A stretch of 38,717 bases of DNA. Origin: Chryseosolibacter sp040902445. GTDB taxonomy: Bacteria > Bacteroidota > Bacteroidia > Cytophagales > Cyclobacteriaceae. The translations under genes were made by a program, and so were the position numbers. Positions within the stretch are counted from its first letter, which is position 1. Each line of letters begins with the position of its first letter. The stretch is from the NCBI GenBank assembly GCA_040902445.1, contig JBBDXJ010000098.1, forward strand, positions 1 to 38,717. Direction: 5' to 3'. Positions 24,854 to 33,017 of the stretch are shown here, piece by piece. The notes under the pieces are model-generated. The model ran no database searches, had not been told where the DNA came from, and was given only the letters and a program-made list of their open reading frames with translations.

Positions 24854-24985
24854 TATGTCCCCTCCCTTATGCTCTTATTTCCTTATATCAATTTGGGCTA
24901 AAGCCCCTTCCTGAAACCCATTTCTTGATCCACCACCTTCTATGTTGATCTCTATCGCCCTTATGTCCCCTTATGTCCCTCCCCC
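24854..24985. repeat. Dispersed GGGCTTTAGCCC element, copy B, between CTTAT-rich repeats
   Basis: On the minus strand 24892-24937 repeats copy A (GGTGGTGGAT to GGGCTTTAGCCCAAA). It is bordered on the left by three eight-base CTTAT units (24866-24889) and on the right by two copies of CCCTTATGTC (24958-24977). TATGTCCCCTCCC (24854-24866) and TATGTCCCTCCCCC (24972-24985) form near-identical direct repeats around the whole unit. No gene is present in the 238-base gap 24829-25066. Confidence 0.6.
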
Positions 24986-25036
24986 CCAGCGGCAATGGTT
25001 CCTTCCAATAAACCTAAAAACACATAAAAAAAGCCC

Positions 25037-25044
25037 TAAATTTG
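25037..25044 (+). promoter_or_regulatory. Bacteroidota -7 box (TAAATTTG) for the Rieske oxygenase
   Basis: TAAATTTG matches TAnnTTTG and ends 22 bases before the ATG at 25067. No convincing -33 TTG is present. Confidence 0.45.
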
Positions 25045-25066
25045 CCGTGGGATTACCAGTTTTATT

Positions 25067-26296
25067 ATGACTCCGCAGGATCTGAAATATTTGTTAGAAA
25101 AGCAGCGGGCCGGGTTCAGCCTTGAGCAACTCTTTTACACCGCGCCTGAGGTATTTGATTATGAGTGGGAATACATCTGGAAAAAATTCTGGCTGTATGC
25201 GGGCACAACTGCGGAAATTCCAAGACCTGGTGATTACTTCACTTACGCTGCCGGCAAAGATTCCATCATCATTATACGGGGTGACAAGGCCGAGGTATAT
25301 GCTCACCACAATACCTGCCGGCATCGCGGATCTCTCATATGCCTCACCGAACATGGACATGCTCCGAAACTGATGTGTCCATATCACCAGTGGGTTTATG
25401 ATAAAAACGGTTCGCTTTTAAAAGCGCGTCTGATGCCCGATGATTTTGACAGATCCTCGTTCGGATTGCATCCGGTTCATGTACAGGTCGCCAATGGCCT
25501 TATTTTTATTTCCCTTGCTCAGGATCCGCCTGATTTCAGCAAAGTGTTAAAGGATTACGAACCCTTTCTAAAGCCCTATGAAGTTGACCGCGCAAAAGTT
25601 GCTTATAAAAAAAGGTATGAGCTGCGAACGAACTGGAAACTGATTGCGGAAAACTTCAGGGAGTGTTATCACTGCGGACCAGCCCATCCTGAATATTGCA
25701 ATGCGGTAATTGGCGCCAATCTCAGAGAGTCAAGCGAAGAAGTTGTGATGGAACGCAGGAAGGAATGGCAAAAGAAAGGACTTGCTGTTGATAACGTCGA
25801 TTTTGAAAATAACTCATTCCACTTCGCGGTTCGTTATCCCCTCAGGCCCGGCGTTGTGAGCTATAGCCTGGATGGAAAAGCTACGGCAATCCCCATGGGT
25901 GAACACCAGGATTTTGATGCAGGGGTTCTCGGCCTGGTAGTGCTACCGAATTTCTGGATGGATGCCGTAAGCGATTACATGTGGACCATGCGTATTACCC
26001 CTGTAAGCAACTCCCGCACTCTCGTTGACCTGACCTGGCTGGTAGACAAAGATGCAGTGGAAGGTGTTGATTATACCATTGACCGTCTGGTCGAGTTCTG
26101 GAAAATAACGGGTGAACAGGATTGGCAACTGTGTGAAAACAATTTCCGGGGAATAGAATCCAGCCAGTATCAACCTGGACCCTATGCGCCCCCGGAATCG
26201 GAAGTAGCTGCATTTGTTTCGTGGTACCAGGCTCGAATGCTGCAGGGGTTATCGCAAGCTATTTCAGGGCAATCCCGCCTCTGGCTTCATAACTGA
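25067..26296 (+). CDS. Rieske non-haem iron oxygenase, alpha subunit
   Basis: A 409-residue cytoplasmic oxygenase. The Rieske [2Fe-2S] ligands are C84-x-H86 and C104-x2-H107 (CRHRG and CPYHQW). The mononuclear iron site shows NFRECYHCGPAHPEY with H202 and H207; the third ligand is probably an Asp in GEQDWQLCENNF near the C-terminus. The overall layout and ENFRECYHC resemble the group demethylating quaternary amines (GbcA, CntA), which need a separate reductase. No reductase gene is nearby, so the substrate and partner remain open. The last 33 bases overlap the 3' end of the convergent MFS gene. Confidence 0.85.
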   Translation: MTPQDLKYLLEKQRAGFSLEQLFYTAPEVFDYEWEYIWKKFWLYAGTTAEIPRPGDYFTYAAGKDSIIIIRGDKAEVYAHHNTCRHRGSLICLTEHGHAPKLMCPYHQWVYDKNGSLLKARLMPDDFDRSSFGLHPVHVQVANGLIFISLAQDPPDFSKVLKDYEPFLKPYEVDRAKVAYKKRYELRTNWKLIAENFRECYHCGPAHPEYCNAVIGANLRESSEEVVMERRKEWQKKGLAVDNVDFENNSFHFAVRYPLRPGVVSYSLDGKATAIPMGEHQDFDAGVLGLVVLPNFWMDAVSDYMWTMRITPVSNSRTLVDLTWLVDKDAVEGVDYTIDRLVEFWKITGEQDWQLCENNFRGIESSQYQPGPYAPPESEVAAFVSWYQARMLQGLSQAISGQSRLWLHN

Positions 26297-27457
26297 CTTC
26301 TTGTTAAGATCTTTGTCTTTTAGAAAATACCACATCGACAGGCCAACCATAGCCACAATTCCCGAGTTTAACAGGAAGATCTCGGAGATTTTAAGCTCAG
26401 CATCATATAAGTATCCCGTCCAGAAATTTCCGACAATTGCCCCGATGCCAAAATAAGCGGCATAGAGCAGGGACTGGCCTGTCGCCCGCCAGTTTTCCTG
26501 AACAAGGCTGTTTGTGCTCTCAACACAGACAACCCAAAATAACGACCAGGATACTCCGTGCAGAACTTCAATGAAAACGGCGCCTTTTGGATCGCTCACA
26601 ACACTGTAGAGGAATAACCGTAGTGCTGTGGCGAAAAAAGTGACGAGAAGCGTAGTTTTTATTCCTAGACGAGCGATTATTCTTGCTGAGAAGTAAAAAA
26701 AGGGAAGTTCACATAATCCCTGGAAAGAAATGCCAAATCCCACCAGCGAGGCTGATGCACCGTTCTCCTTCATGTAAATCGAATAAAAATTCCAGATAGT
26801 AGTGGCTCCGACAGAAACAAGAAACACGGCAAGGAGCAAAAGCATAAACACCTTATTGGCAAAAACATTCCGGATATTTTTGAAGGCGAGCGCTTCGGCT
26901 CGTACTGACCTGTCCTGATCGCCCTTCAGTGAAAAAGCGAAAATAAAAGTAAGGAGCAAGCTTACCGATGAGAATAAAAAGATGACAGTTGTGTCGATAG
27001 CATCGATATAATAACCTACTACAATGCCTGTGAAGGCCCATCCCGCGGCGCCTGCAATACGCAGTGACCCATAAGAAAAGCGGGGATCGCGTTGAGCCAG
27101 GGTTAACGAAAGACTGTCCAGTAAAGGTTGAATGGTATTGTAAAAAAGGGACATAAAAACAGTCACCAGGAACAAATAAGCAAAACTCCCTTCCTGCAGG
27201 TATGCGGCGTATCCTACGGAAGCAAATACAGAGGAGATCAACAAACATTTTTTATATCCCAGGCGGTCCGCCACCATTCCGTAGAAGGGCTGAACGAGGA
27301 ACATCATGCAGGGAGTGATGCTTAAAATGATCCCGATCTGTATTCCGTTTAAACCCCGTCCTTTCAGATAGTCAGCAAAGATCGGCAACCATGATGCGGT
27401 ACAGCAAAAGACCAGAAAATATAACAGACGCAATCTGTTGGCTTCGCTTAATTTCAT
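26264..27457 (-). CDS. MFS transporter (MFS_1-like / nucleoside or sugar:H+ symporter type)
   Basis: A 397-residue inner-membrane transporter with 12 predicted helices. GMVADRLGYKK after the second helix is the MFS motif A loop; the matching loop in the second half is ARIIARLGIKT. The general pattern (LYFLVFCCTASWLPIFADYLKGRGL, FYNTIQPLLDSLSL) resembles the LacY/NupG-like MFS_1_like group. It lies 51 bases after the NagB-type gene on the same strand, so uptake of an amino sugar or related compound is plausible but inferred from position. Confidence 0.8.
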   Translation of the reverse strand: MKLSEANRLRLLYFLVFCCTASWLPIFADYLKGRGLNGIQIGIILSITPCMMFLVQPFYGMVADRLGYKKCLLISSVFASVGYAAYLQEGSFAYLFLVTVFMSLFYNTIQPLLDSLSLTLAQRDPRFSYGSLRIAGAAGWAFTGIVVGYYIDAIDTTVIFLFSSVSLLLTFIFAFSLKGDQDRSVRAEALAFKNIRNVFANKVFMLLLLAVFLVSVGATTIWNFYSIYMKENGASASLVGFGISFQGLCELPFFYFSARIIARLGIKTTLLVTFFATALRLFLYSVVSDPKGAVFIEVLHGVSWSLFWVVCVESTNSLVQENWRATGQSLLYAAYFGIGAIVGNFWTGYLYDAELKISEIFLLNSGIVAMVGLSMWYFLKDKDLNKKSVMKPEAGLP

Positions 27458-27508
27458 ATTTCACCGTTCCAGCTCATTTCGTAAACATAGTAGTGGGTCT
27501 TACCGTAT

Positions 27509-28240
27509 TTATTTTGAAATAATTAAGGCAGCGGCCTCTTCATCCAGGAAAACCATTCCCTGTTTGTGGTTTCGGATGATACAGGCTGGCATCTCGCGGG
27601 AAACGGGTTCTTCAAGGGCTTTTCTCATTACTTCTGCTTTTTTCCTTCCGCTTGCCATCATAATGGCTTTTCGGCTTTCAAGAAGATGCTGTAGCCCTAG
27701 GGTGATACCCTGTAGAAGTTCAGTAGACTGTTTGAAATACTTTTGTCCGACCGATTGCGTCGTTGAATCCAAAGCAACAACATGGGAATAAAGATTTGGT
27801 GGTACACCAGGTTCATTAAAACCAACGTGTCCGTTCATACCTACGCCTACCACTATCAGATCGATGCCTCCTTTTTTCCGGATGATCGCGTCCATTTTTT
27901 TACATTCATTCCCGAAGTCCTCTGATAACCCATTGAACAAATGAATGTGGGAAGTTTGAATGCGGAGCGGTTCGAATAAGTGTGTGTATAAAAAATAATG
28001 GCAACTTCCTTCATTGTCAGGCGATATTCCCACCCATTCATCCAGACCAACAAATGTGCATCGGGAAAAATCAACCTGTTTGGACGTTGCTGTTTCAGCC
28101 ACGAGGTTGTACGTTTGCCTCGGGGTATCGCCGGACGCCAGGCAGAGTACGGCATCAGGTTTATTTCTTACGAGGTCAACGATCTCTTTGGCAGCATGAA
28201 ATGAAAGTGCGCTGTAATCCTTGAAAATCATTAACTGCAT
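27509..28240 (-). CDS. nagB: Glucosamine-6-phosphate deaminase-like protein
   Basis: About 243 residues from the ATG at 28240; the frame is open to a GTG at 28261. It should convert glucosamine 6-phosphate to fructose 6-phosphate and ammonia. Motifs: the phosphate loop CLASGDTPRQ, FVGLDEW with the catalytic Asp, and VGVGMNGHVGFNEPG with the general-acid His and the Glu of FNEPG. In the last motif an Asn stands where E. coli NagB has Asp (D141), so the exact chemistry is less certain; a related 6-phosphate isomerase/deaminase is the alternative. It is shorter than E. coli NagB (266). It forms a likely operon with the downstream MFS transporter and is divergent from the gene at 28406. Confidence 0.75.
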   Translation of the reverse strand: MQLMIFKDYSALSFHAAKEIVDLVRNKPDAVLCLASGDTPRQTYNLVAETATSKQVDFSRCTFVGLDEWVGISPDNEGSCHYFLYTHLFEPLRIQTSHIHLFNGLSEDFGNECKKMDAIIRKKGGIDLIVVGVGMNGHVGFNEPGVPPNLYSHVVALDSTTQSVGQKYFKQSTELLQGITLGLQHLLESRKAIMMASGRKKAEVMRKALEEPVSREMPACIIRNHKQGMVFLDEEAAALIISK

Positions 28241-28405
28241 TTCTTGCCTGTTTAAAATCACGCTAAGGTATTAAAAATAATTGCCGCTTTGGTGTCAGGC
28301 CAATTAGCATTTTCCTGGCGCGAGCAACCGGCATTGCGATGCCTTCAAAACACCCGGTTGGCACATATTTTTTTTGAACTGTGGAGTAATTAAATACATG
28401 AAATT

Positions 28406-29224
28406 ATGAAAAAACTATTGGTAGTAATGTTAGTGTCCGTCTTAGCGTGGAGCATGGGATCTGTATACGCCCAGAAACCGGGTGTAGTGCTGAGTAACGA
28501 TCCGGGATGGCAAAAGATCGGGGAAACTGTCGCTAGTTTTAAGTTGCAGAATGAATCGATTTCCGTGTTGGGTGCGGATGAATTTGCCGCTATAAAAATA
28601 AAAGTAGATGCACCCCTCCACATCGAACGTCTCCAGGTCTTTTATGAGTCTGGTGAGATGGAGGAAATTGATGTGAAGAAAAGGATACAGGCTGGTGATG
28701 AATCGGGAGTTTTCAAACTGAAACATCCAGACCGCGATATCCAGAAGGTGGCTTTTACTTATAACACCGTTCCAAATGCACAAGGTGAAAAAGCAGATGT
28801 GGAATTATACGGATTTAAAACCGGAAATGAGCCTTCTGAATCTTATCGCGATGAAAAAGAACGCGCTGAAGAAAAAGCAGAACGCGCCGAAAAGAAATTA
28901 GAGAGGGCCGAAGAAAAGGGTGAACGGAAAGCCGAAGCTGATATTGAACGCAAAGCTGATGAAGCGGAGGATGAGCTTGAAGAAAATGCAGATGAGTCGG
29001 AAAGCGACCTCGAAAGGGCTGCAGAAAAAACCGGTGATGCGATTTCTGAAACCGCAGGCAAGGCGGCTGCAGAAATTGACGACGCGAGACATGATACCAA
29101 GGTAGGACCTGATGGACAAACCGTTTACGTCAGCGATGATTCAAGGTATTATTATGTCAATGAAAAGGGAAAAAGGATCTATGTCACCGAGCTTCAGTTA
29201 AAGGATAAGCAGGAAAAAGACTAA
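28406..29224 (+). CDS. Secreted protein with DUF2541-like domain and Glu/Lys-rich helical tail
   Basis: A 272-residue exported protein with a signal peptide ending at VYAQ (about residue 23). Residues 30-140 (GWQKIGETVASFKL, IKIKVDAPLHIERLQVFYESGE, KVAFTYNT) resemble DUF2541-type beta domains. Residues about 145-230 are a strongly charged run of Glu, Lys, Arg and Ala with heptad character that should form a long helix or coiled coil. The C-terminus (VGPDGQTVYVSDDSRYYYVNEKGKRIYV) is a small beta hairpin seen in many Bacteroidota envelope proteins. A minimal upstream frame (ATG at 28398, stop overlapping 28406) could affect initiation. A strong terminator follows. Confidence 0.65.
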   Translation: MKKLLVVMLVSVLAWSMGSVYAQKPGVVLSNDPGWQKIGETVASFKLQNESISVLGADEFAAIKIKVDAPLHIERLQVFYESGEMEEIDVKKRIQAGDESGVFKLKHPDRDIQKVAFTYNTVPNAQGEKADVELYGFKTGNEPSESYRDEKERAEEKAERAEKKLERAEEKGERKAEADIERKADEAEDELEENADESESDLERAAEKTGDAISETAGKAAAEIDDARHDTKVGPDGQTVYVSDDSRYYYVNEKGKRIYVTELQLKDKQEKD

Positions 29225-29236
29225 AAGTTTCAACGT

Positions 29237-29265
29237 AAAAAGGTCCGAAAGGGACCTTTTTTTTT
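29237..29265. terminator. Strong intrinsic terminator, usable in both directions
   Basis: AAAAAGGTCC (29237-29246) pairs with GGACCTTTTT (29252-29261) over a five-base loop and runs into nine or more T residues. The opposite strand also ends in a T-run. It lies between the convergent genes ending at 29224 and 29287. Confidence 0.85.
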
Positions 29266-29286
29266 GTTGTTGAATATTGCGCGAAG

Positions 29287-31026
29287 TCACAACCCGGTAA
29301 TGGGACTATTCGCACTGGCAAGCCTCCACACTTTTCCATCCTGCTTGCTGAAGAAATACACGTCGCCCTTGTGATCTTTTCCGAACCTGAGGTCAACGCG
29401 TTTGCTTCCGCATAATTCAGCGGTAGAAGTTTGCTTGCCTTTAAAGGTGATCTTCCATTCCTTAATGGTTGTAATATTGCCGGGTTTTACATCCGCGAGA
29501 TCCAGATAATAAAGCCTTCCGTTATTCATATCCGCAAACAGGTATTTTCCCTGTAACTGAGGAACAGCGGTGCCGGTATATTCAAAACCACCACTGATAG
29601 CCAAACCTTCGTCGTGGTCGTATTGAGCAGCGGGGTAAGTGATGTTGTAGTTTGCATCATCTGCCGGAAGGGCGTAAACCTTAGCGATATCTGCGAATGG
29701 CCTGACCAGGAATGTTCCTTCGCGTATAGGCCACCCGTAGTTATTTCCGGGCATGATCAGGTTGACTGACTCGATCTGGGTCTGACCTATATTGCTGGCC
29801 AGCATTTGCCCGGATCTGCTCCAGGTAATGCGATGAGGATTCCGGAAACCATAAGCGTACATCTCGCCCAAAGCCTGATCGTTCTCGTGTTTTATAAATG
29901 GATTCGTCGCGGGAATACCGTATTTTTTGTTTCGGCTGTTATTTCCTTGTGGATCGATCCTTAAAATGCTTCCCCACGGTTTTTCAATATTTTGAACCAG
30001 GAATGGATATCCGGACCCGACGCAAGCCCCATCTCCTATTCCTATGTATAACAATCCATAATCTTCGTCGCCCTTTTTTGCATTTGGATTAAAAGTGAGT
30101 TCCTGAACTCCGTGCATTCCGGTTACCATATCAATGCGAAACAGCTCGCGGCTTTTTCCTTTGAACGGAAACGCGGCAGGGTCTTCAGTTTTCCATTCGG
30201 AGACCACCCATTGAAGGGCAACTTCAATCGAATCCGCATAACCAAATTCAGCTTTTACTGTTCCCGCAGGTTCCGTGTGACTTGTATAAAGCAATCCGTT
30301 CTTCAGGAATTCAGGATGAAAGGCAAAGCTTCCGAAACCTGTAGCCAGCCCGGGTTTGTCGATGAATTTAGATTTCAGCTGCGCCATATCCAAATAAACG
30401 CGCGACTGGTTGTTCTGCATTTCATGAAGTTTGCCGCGAATGTCAACGATAAATAATCGCTGTGACGTGGGAATGTAATCCAGTTTTGTGATCCTGGTCT
30501 TAAAACCCTTTTCGGCGGAGGCAGGTATTTGTGTAACGTACTCAACATCCACAACAAGATCCGATTGTTGAATGGGCCCTGGAATCGGGTTCTTCAATTC
30601 TTCCGGCCCGCCCGCCACCGTTCCCGTGGTATCCGGCGCTTCGTGTGTATGTAAATAAGCGACAATCCCGGTTAGTTCCTGATCAGAATAATGACCGAAT
30701 GACGGCATCATCGTCTTATATCGCGCAAATAATTTTTGACTCCTTTCGTCACCCGCATCGACCAGCGCTTTCGGATTTTTGATAAAATCTTTGATCCAGT
30801 CGGAAGGAACTGTTCTTGTTATTCCGCCCAGGTGCGGGCCAATACCATTCTGCCTGAAGTTGTGACATGCGCTGCAATTCTGGGAAAAAGCAAGCTGACC
30901 CTTGGCAATGGTGAGTGAATCATTCGGGATATCGCTATAGTCAGACGTATTACTGTTGCAGGCGGTAAGAAGAAGTACAACAAAAAAAATAAAAACAGGG
31001 GAAGTGATCCACATTCGCTTTTCCAT
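29287..31026 (-). CDS. Cytochrome c-PQQ-type sugar dehydrogenase fusion lipoprotein (copy 1)
   Basis: A 579-residue protein. The ATG at 31026 is preferred to the TTG at 31053 because it gives a lipoprotein signal (FFVVLLLTAC, Cys 23) with AAAAGAGAA before it. A mono-haem cytochrome c domain follows: haem motif CSACH (51-55) and a Met ligand candidate in YKTMMPSFG. From about residue 140 on comes a beta-propeller of the glucose/sorbosone dehydrogenase family, with THTEPAG, FNPNAKKGDEDYGLLYIGIGDG, YGFRNPHRITW and GNNYGWPIREG. Such enzymes oxidise sugars with PQQ and pass electrons to the attached haem. It is a tandem paralogue of the next gene. Confidence 0.85.
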   Translation of the reverse strand: MEKRMWITSPVFIFFVVLLLTACNSNTSDYSDIPNDSLTIAKGQLAFSQNCSACHNFRQNGIGPHLGGITRTVPSDWIKDFIKNPKALVDAGDERSQKLFARYKTMMPSFGHYSDQELTGIVAYLHTHEAPDTTGTVAGGPEELKNPIPGPIQQSDLVVDVEYVTQIPASAEKGFKTRITKLDYIPTSQRLFIVDIRGKLHEMQNNQSRVYLDMAQLKSKFIDKPGLATGFGSFAFHPEFLKNGLLYTSHTEPAGTVKAEFGYADSIEVALQWVVSEWKTEDPAAFPFKGKSRELFRIDMVTGMHGVQELTFNPNAKKGDEDYGLLYIGIGDGACVGSGYPFLVQNIEKPWGSILRIDPQGNNSRNKKYGIPATNPFIKHENDQALGEMYAYGFRNPHRITWSRSGQMLASNIGQTQIESVNLIMPGNNYGWPIREGTFLVRPFADIAKVYALPADDANYNITYPAAQYDHDEGLAISGGFEYTGTAVPQLQGKYLFADMNNGRLYYLDLADVKPGNITTIKEWKITFKGKQTSTAELCGSKRVDLRFGKDHKGDVYFFSKQDGKVWRLASANSPITGL

Positions 31027-31050
31027 TTCTCTTTTGGCAGGTAGTTTGAC

Positions 31051-31058
31051 CAAATCTA
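31051..31058 (-). promoter_or_regulatory. Bacteroidota -7 box (TAGATTTG) for dehydrogenase copy 1
   Basis: On the minus strand TAGATTTG matches TAnnTTTG, 24 bases before the ATG at 31026, with a TTTG about 15 bases further upstream. This suggests that copy 1 has its own promoter and is not only read through from copy 2. Confidence 0.5.
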
Positions 31059-31188
31059 AAATTAAAATTATTTCAAAAAAAATGATTTTACAGCAGTGGC
31101 CAGTTCGCCACGCGTCCTTGAAAGGCTTCTGCTAACGAACCGCGAATCGCAAAGAGATCGGTAAAGCAAATACGTAAATAAACTCGCA

Positions 31189-31230
31189 CACCCGGAAACT
31201 GGCAACTGGAAGCCGGCAACCGCGCACAGG
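31189..31230. repeat. Heptamer array 6 (CAACTGG-type units) directly after a stop
   Basis: Six seven-base units run up to the base before the stop codon of the gene at 31231: CACCCGG, AAACTGG, CAACTGG, AAGCCGG, CAACCGC, GCACAGG. In that gene's direction the array begins immediately after TAG. Confidence 0.7.
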
Positions 31231-32943
31231 CTAATCATTCACTAACCTATAGATTTTTCCATCCGGCATCGTCGAGATATAAATTTCCCCCAGGTGATCT
31301 CTTCCGAAGCGCATGCTCAGCCGCTCATCATTACAAAGCGTCTTAAATGACGTGCCCCTGCCATCGAGCGAAACCTTAAACTCTTTCATAGGCGCTTTGC
31401 TTCCGGGCCTGAGGTCAGCCACGTCGACATAAAATAATCTGCCATTGACCATATCTCCGAAGAGGTATTTGCCCTTAAGTGTGGGAACCGCCGAGCCCCA
31501 GTATTCGTAACCGCCGATAATTGCGTTGCCTTCGTCATGATCGTATTCTGCAACAGGATAATCCATATTGTTGTCTGCATCCTCTGAAGAAAGCTGATAG
31601 AGGCTGCGCGTGCTTTGTTTCAAGTGAATGACAAAACTTCCTTCGCGTGTAGGCCAGCCGTAATCGTGGCCGGGAAGAATGATATTGAGTTCTTCGATAT
31701 GGTGCTGACCGATGTTTGACGCAAGCATAAGCCCGGATCTGGTCCAGGTAATGCGATGGGGATTCCGGAAACCATAAGCGTAGACTTCTCGCAGCGCCCG
31801 GGGGTTGTTGCTTTTTACAAATGGATTGTTCGGGGGAATTCCATATTTTCCATTTGCGCTATTTCTGCCTTGTGGATCTATCCGGATAATGGAACTCCAG
31901 ATATTTTCTGGTCCTTTGTTGATGTGAAGGATCCCCTTTTCGGCGCTGCCTCCATCACCAATCCCTACATATAGCAGACCGTAATCATCGTTTCCCGGCC
32001 TGGCGAGCGGATTGAAAGTTATTTCCTGGACGCCGTGCGACTGGCCTACCATGTTCACTCTGAGGAGTTCTCTGCTTTTTCCTTTAAACGGAAAGGTTTT
32101 CCGTTGATCCGTTTTCCACTCCGACAACACCCACTGCAACTTGACGACAAGCGTGTCTTCGTAATAAAAATCCGCTTTGGCTGAACCCGCAGCTTCTGTA
32201 TGCGTGGTGTAGAGCAATCCGTTTTTTGCAAATTCGGGATGAAAAGCAAAACTTCCAAAACCTGTTGCGTGGCCTGGTGCGCTGATGAATTTCGGCATGA
32301 GGTTAGCCAGGTTCATGTAAACCTCTGCTGTTTGATTCGTCAACCGGTAAAGCGGACCGCGAAGGTCGAGAACAAAAAATTCTTTGGTGTCAGGATTCGC
32401 ATAGAACTTCGTGATCCGCGTCAATGGTTTCTGGTCACTCGTAGCCGGCATTTGTGCCACGAGTTTCATGTCGACAACAAGGTCAGACATAGCTATACCT
32501 TCAGGTATCGGATTTGCTAAAGGTTTTGCGTCGGCGAGAGAAACCATCTTCTTTTCCGTTGCTTTTTGTGTGTGTAAATAAGCGATGATCCCGTCGATTT
32601 CGTCTTCCTTGTAATAGGCAAACCCCGGCATCATTGCTTTGTATTGTTCAAACTGTTTGGTGGCGCGCTCGTCTCCCGATTCAATGATCTTCTTTGGGTC
32701 TTTGATGAAATTCTTCAACCACGCCGAAGAAACTTCCGCCGTAACTCCACCCAATGCCGGACCGATCCCGTCGTGATCAAACGCGTGACAGGCGATGCAA
32801 TTCTGGCTAAAAATGTCTTGCCCCTTTGCAATCGCGACAGAATCCGTTGGAATGCCATTTTGCTCAGAAGTTGTATTGGAATTGCAGGCAGCAAAGAACA
32901 GGATTGAACCCGTTAAGACTATGCTCATTGATTTATTATTCAT
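31231..32943 (-). CDS. Cytochrome c-PQQ-type sugar dehydrogenase fusion lipoprotein (copy 2)
   Basis: A 570-residue paralogue of the gene at 29287 with the same plan: lipobox FFAAC (Cys 20), haem motif CIACH (49-53), Met candidate in YKAMMPGFAYY, then the sugar-dehydrogenase propeller (THTEAAG, FNPLARPGNDDYGLLYVGIGDGG, YGFRNPHRITW, GHDYGWPTREG). The two copies share long identical stretches such as ATGFGSFAFHPEF and AYGFRNPHRITW but differ in surface loops, so they are diverged duplicates that may use different sugars. Own TACATTTG promoter box upstream, back to back with the promoter of the ABC-F gene. Confidence 0.85.
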   Translation of the reverse strand: MNNKSMSIVLTGSILFFAACNSNTTSEQNGIPTDSVAIAKGQDIFSQNCIACHAFDHDGIGPALGGVTAEVSSAWLKNFIKDPKKIIESGDERATKQFEQYKAMMPGFAYYKEDEIDGIIAYLHTQKATEKKMVSLADAKPLANPIPEGIAMSDLVVDMKLVAQMPATSDQKPLTRITKFYANPDTKEFFVLDLRGPLYRLTNQTAEVYMNLANLMPKFISAPGHATGFGSFAFHPEFAKNGLLYTTHTEAAGSAKADFYYEDTLVVKLQWVLSEWKTDQRKTFPFKGKSRELLRVNMVGQSHGVQEITFNPLARPGNDDYGLLYVGIGDGGSAEKGILHINKGPENIWSSIIRIDPQGRNSANGKYGIPPNNPFVKSNNPRALREVYAYGFRNPHRITWTRSGLMLASNIGQHHIEELNIILPGHDYGWPTREGSFVIHLKQSTRSLYQLSSEDADNNMDYPVAEYDHDEGNAIIGGYEYWGSAVPTLKGKYLFGDMVNGRLFYVDVADLRPGSKAPMKEFKVSLDGRGTSFKTLCNDERLSMRFGRDHLGEIYISTMPDGKIYRLVND

Positions 32944-32970
32944 CAGCTAATTTTTGACCGAATGGTGGCG

Positions 32971-32998
32971 CAAATGTATAGTTTTTAGACTATCTTTG
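32971..32998. promoter_or_regulatory. Back-to-back divergent promoter boxes
   Basis: Minus-strand TACATTTG (32971-32978) serves the dehydrogenase gene and plus-strand TATCTTTG (32991-32998) the ABC-F gene. Both match TAnnTTTG and are separated by 12 bases, so the -33 region of each overlaps the other's -7 box. Confidence 0.55.
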
Positions 32999-33017
32999 CC
33001 CCCTTATTTTTAGAAGC

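Noticed and set aside
28843..29100. A Ser-rich minus-strand frame of 85 codons
   Set aside because: Reverse complement of the Glu/Lys/Ala-rich helix of the gene at 28406, which explains its Ser/Phe/Ala bias.
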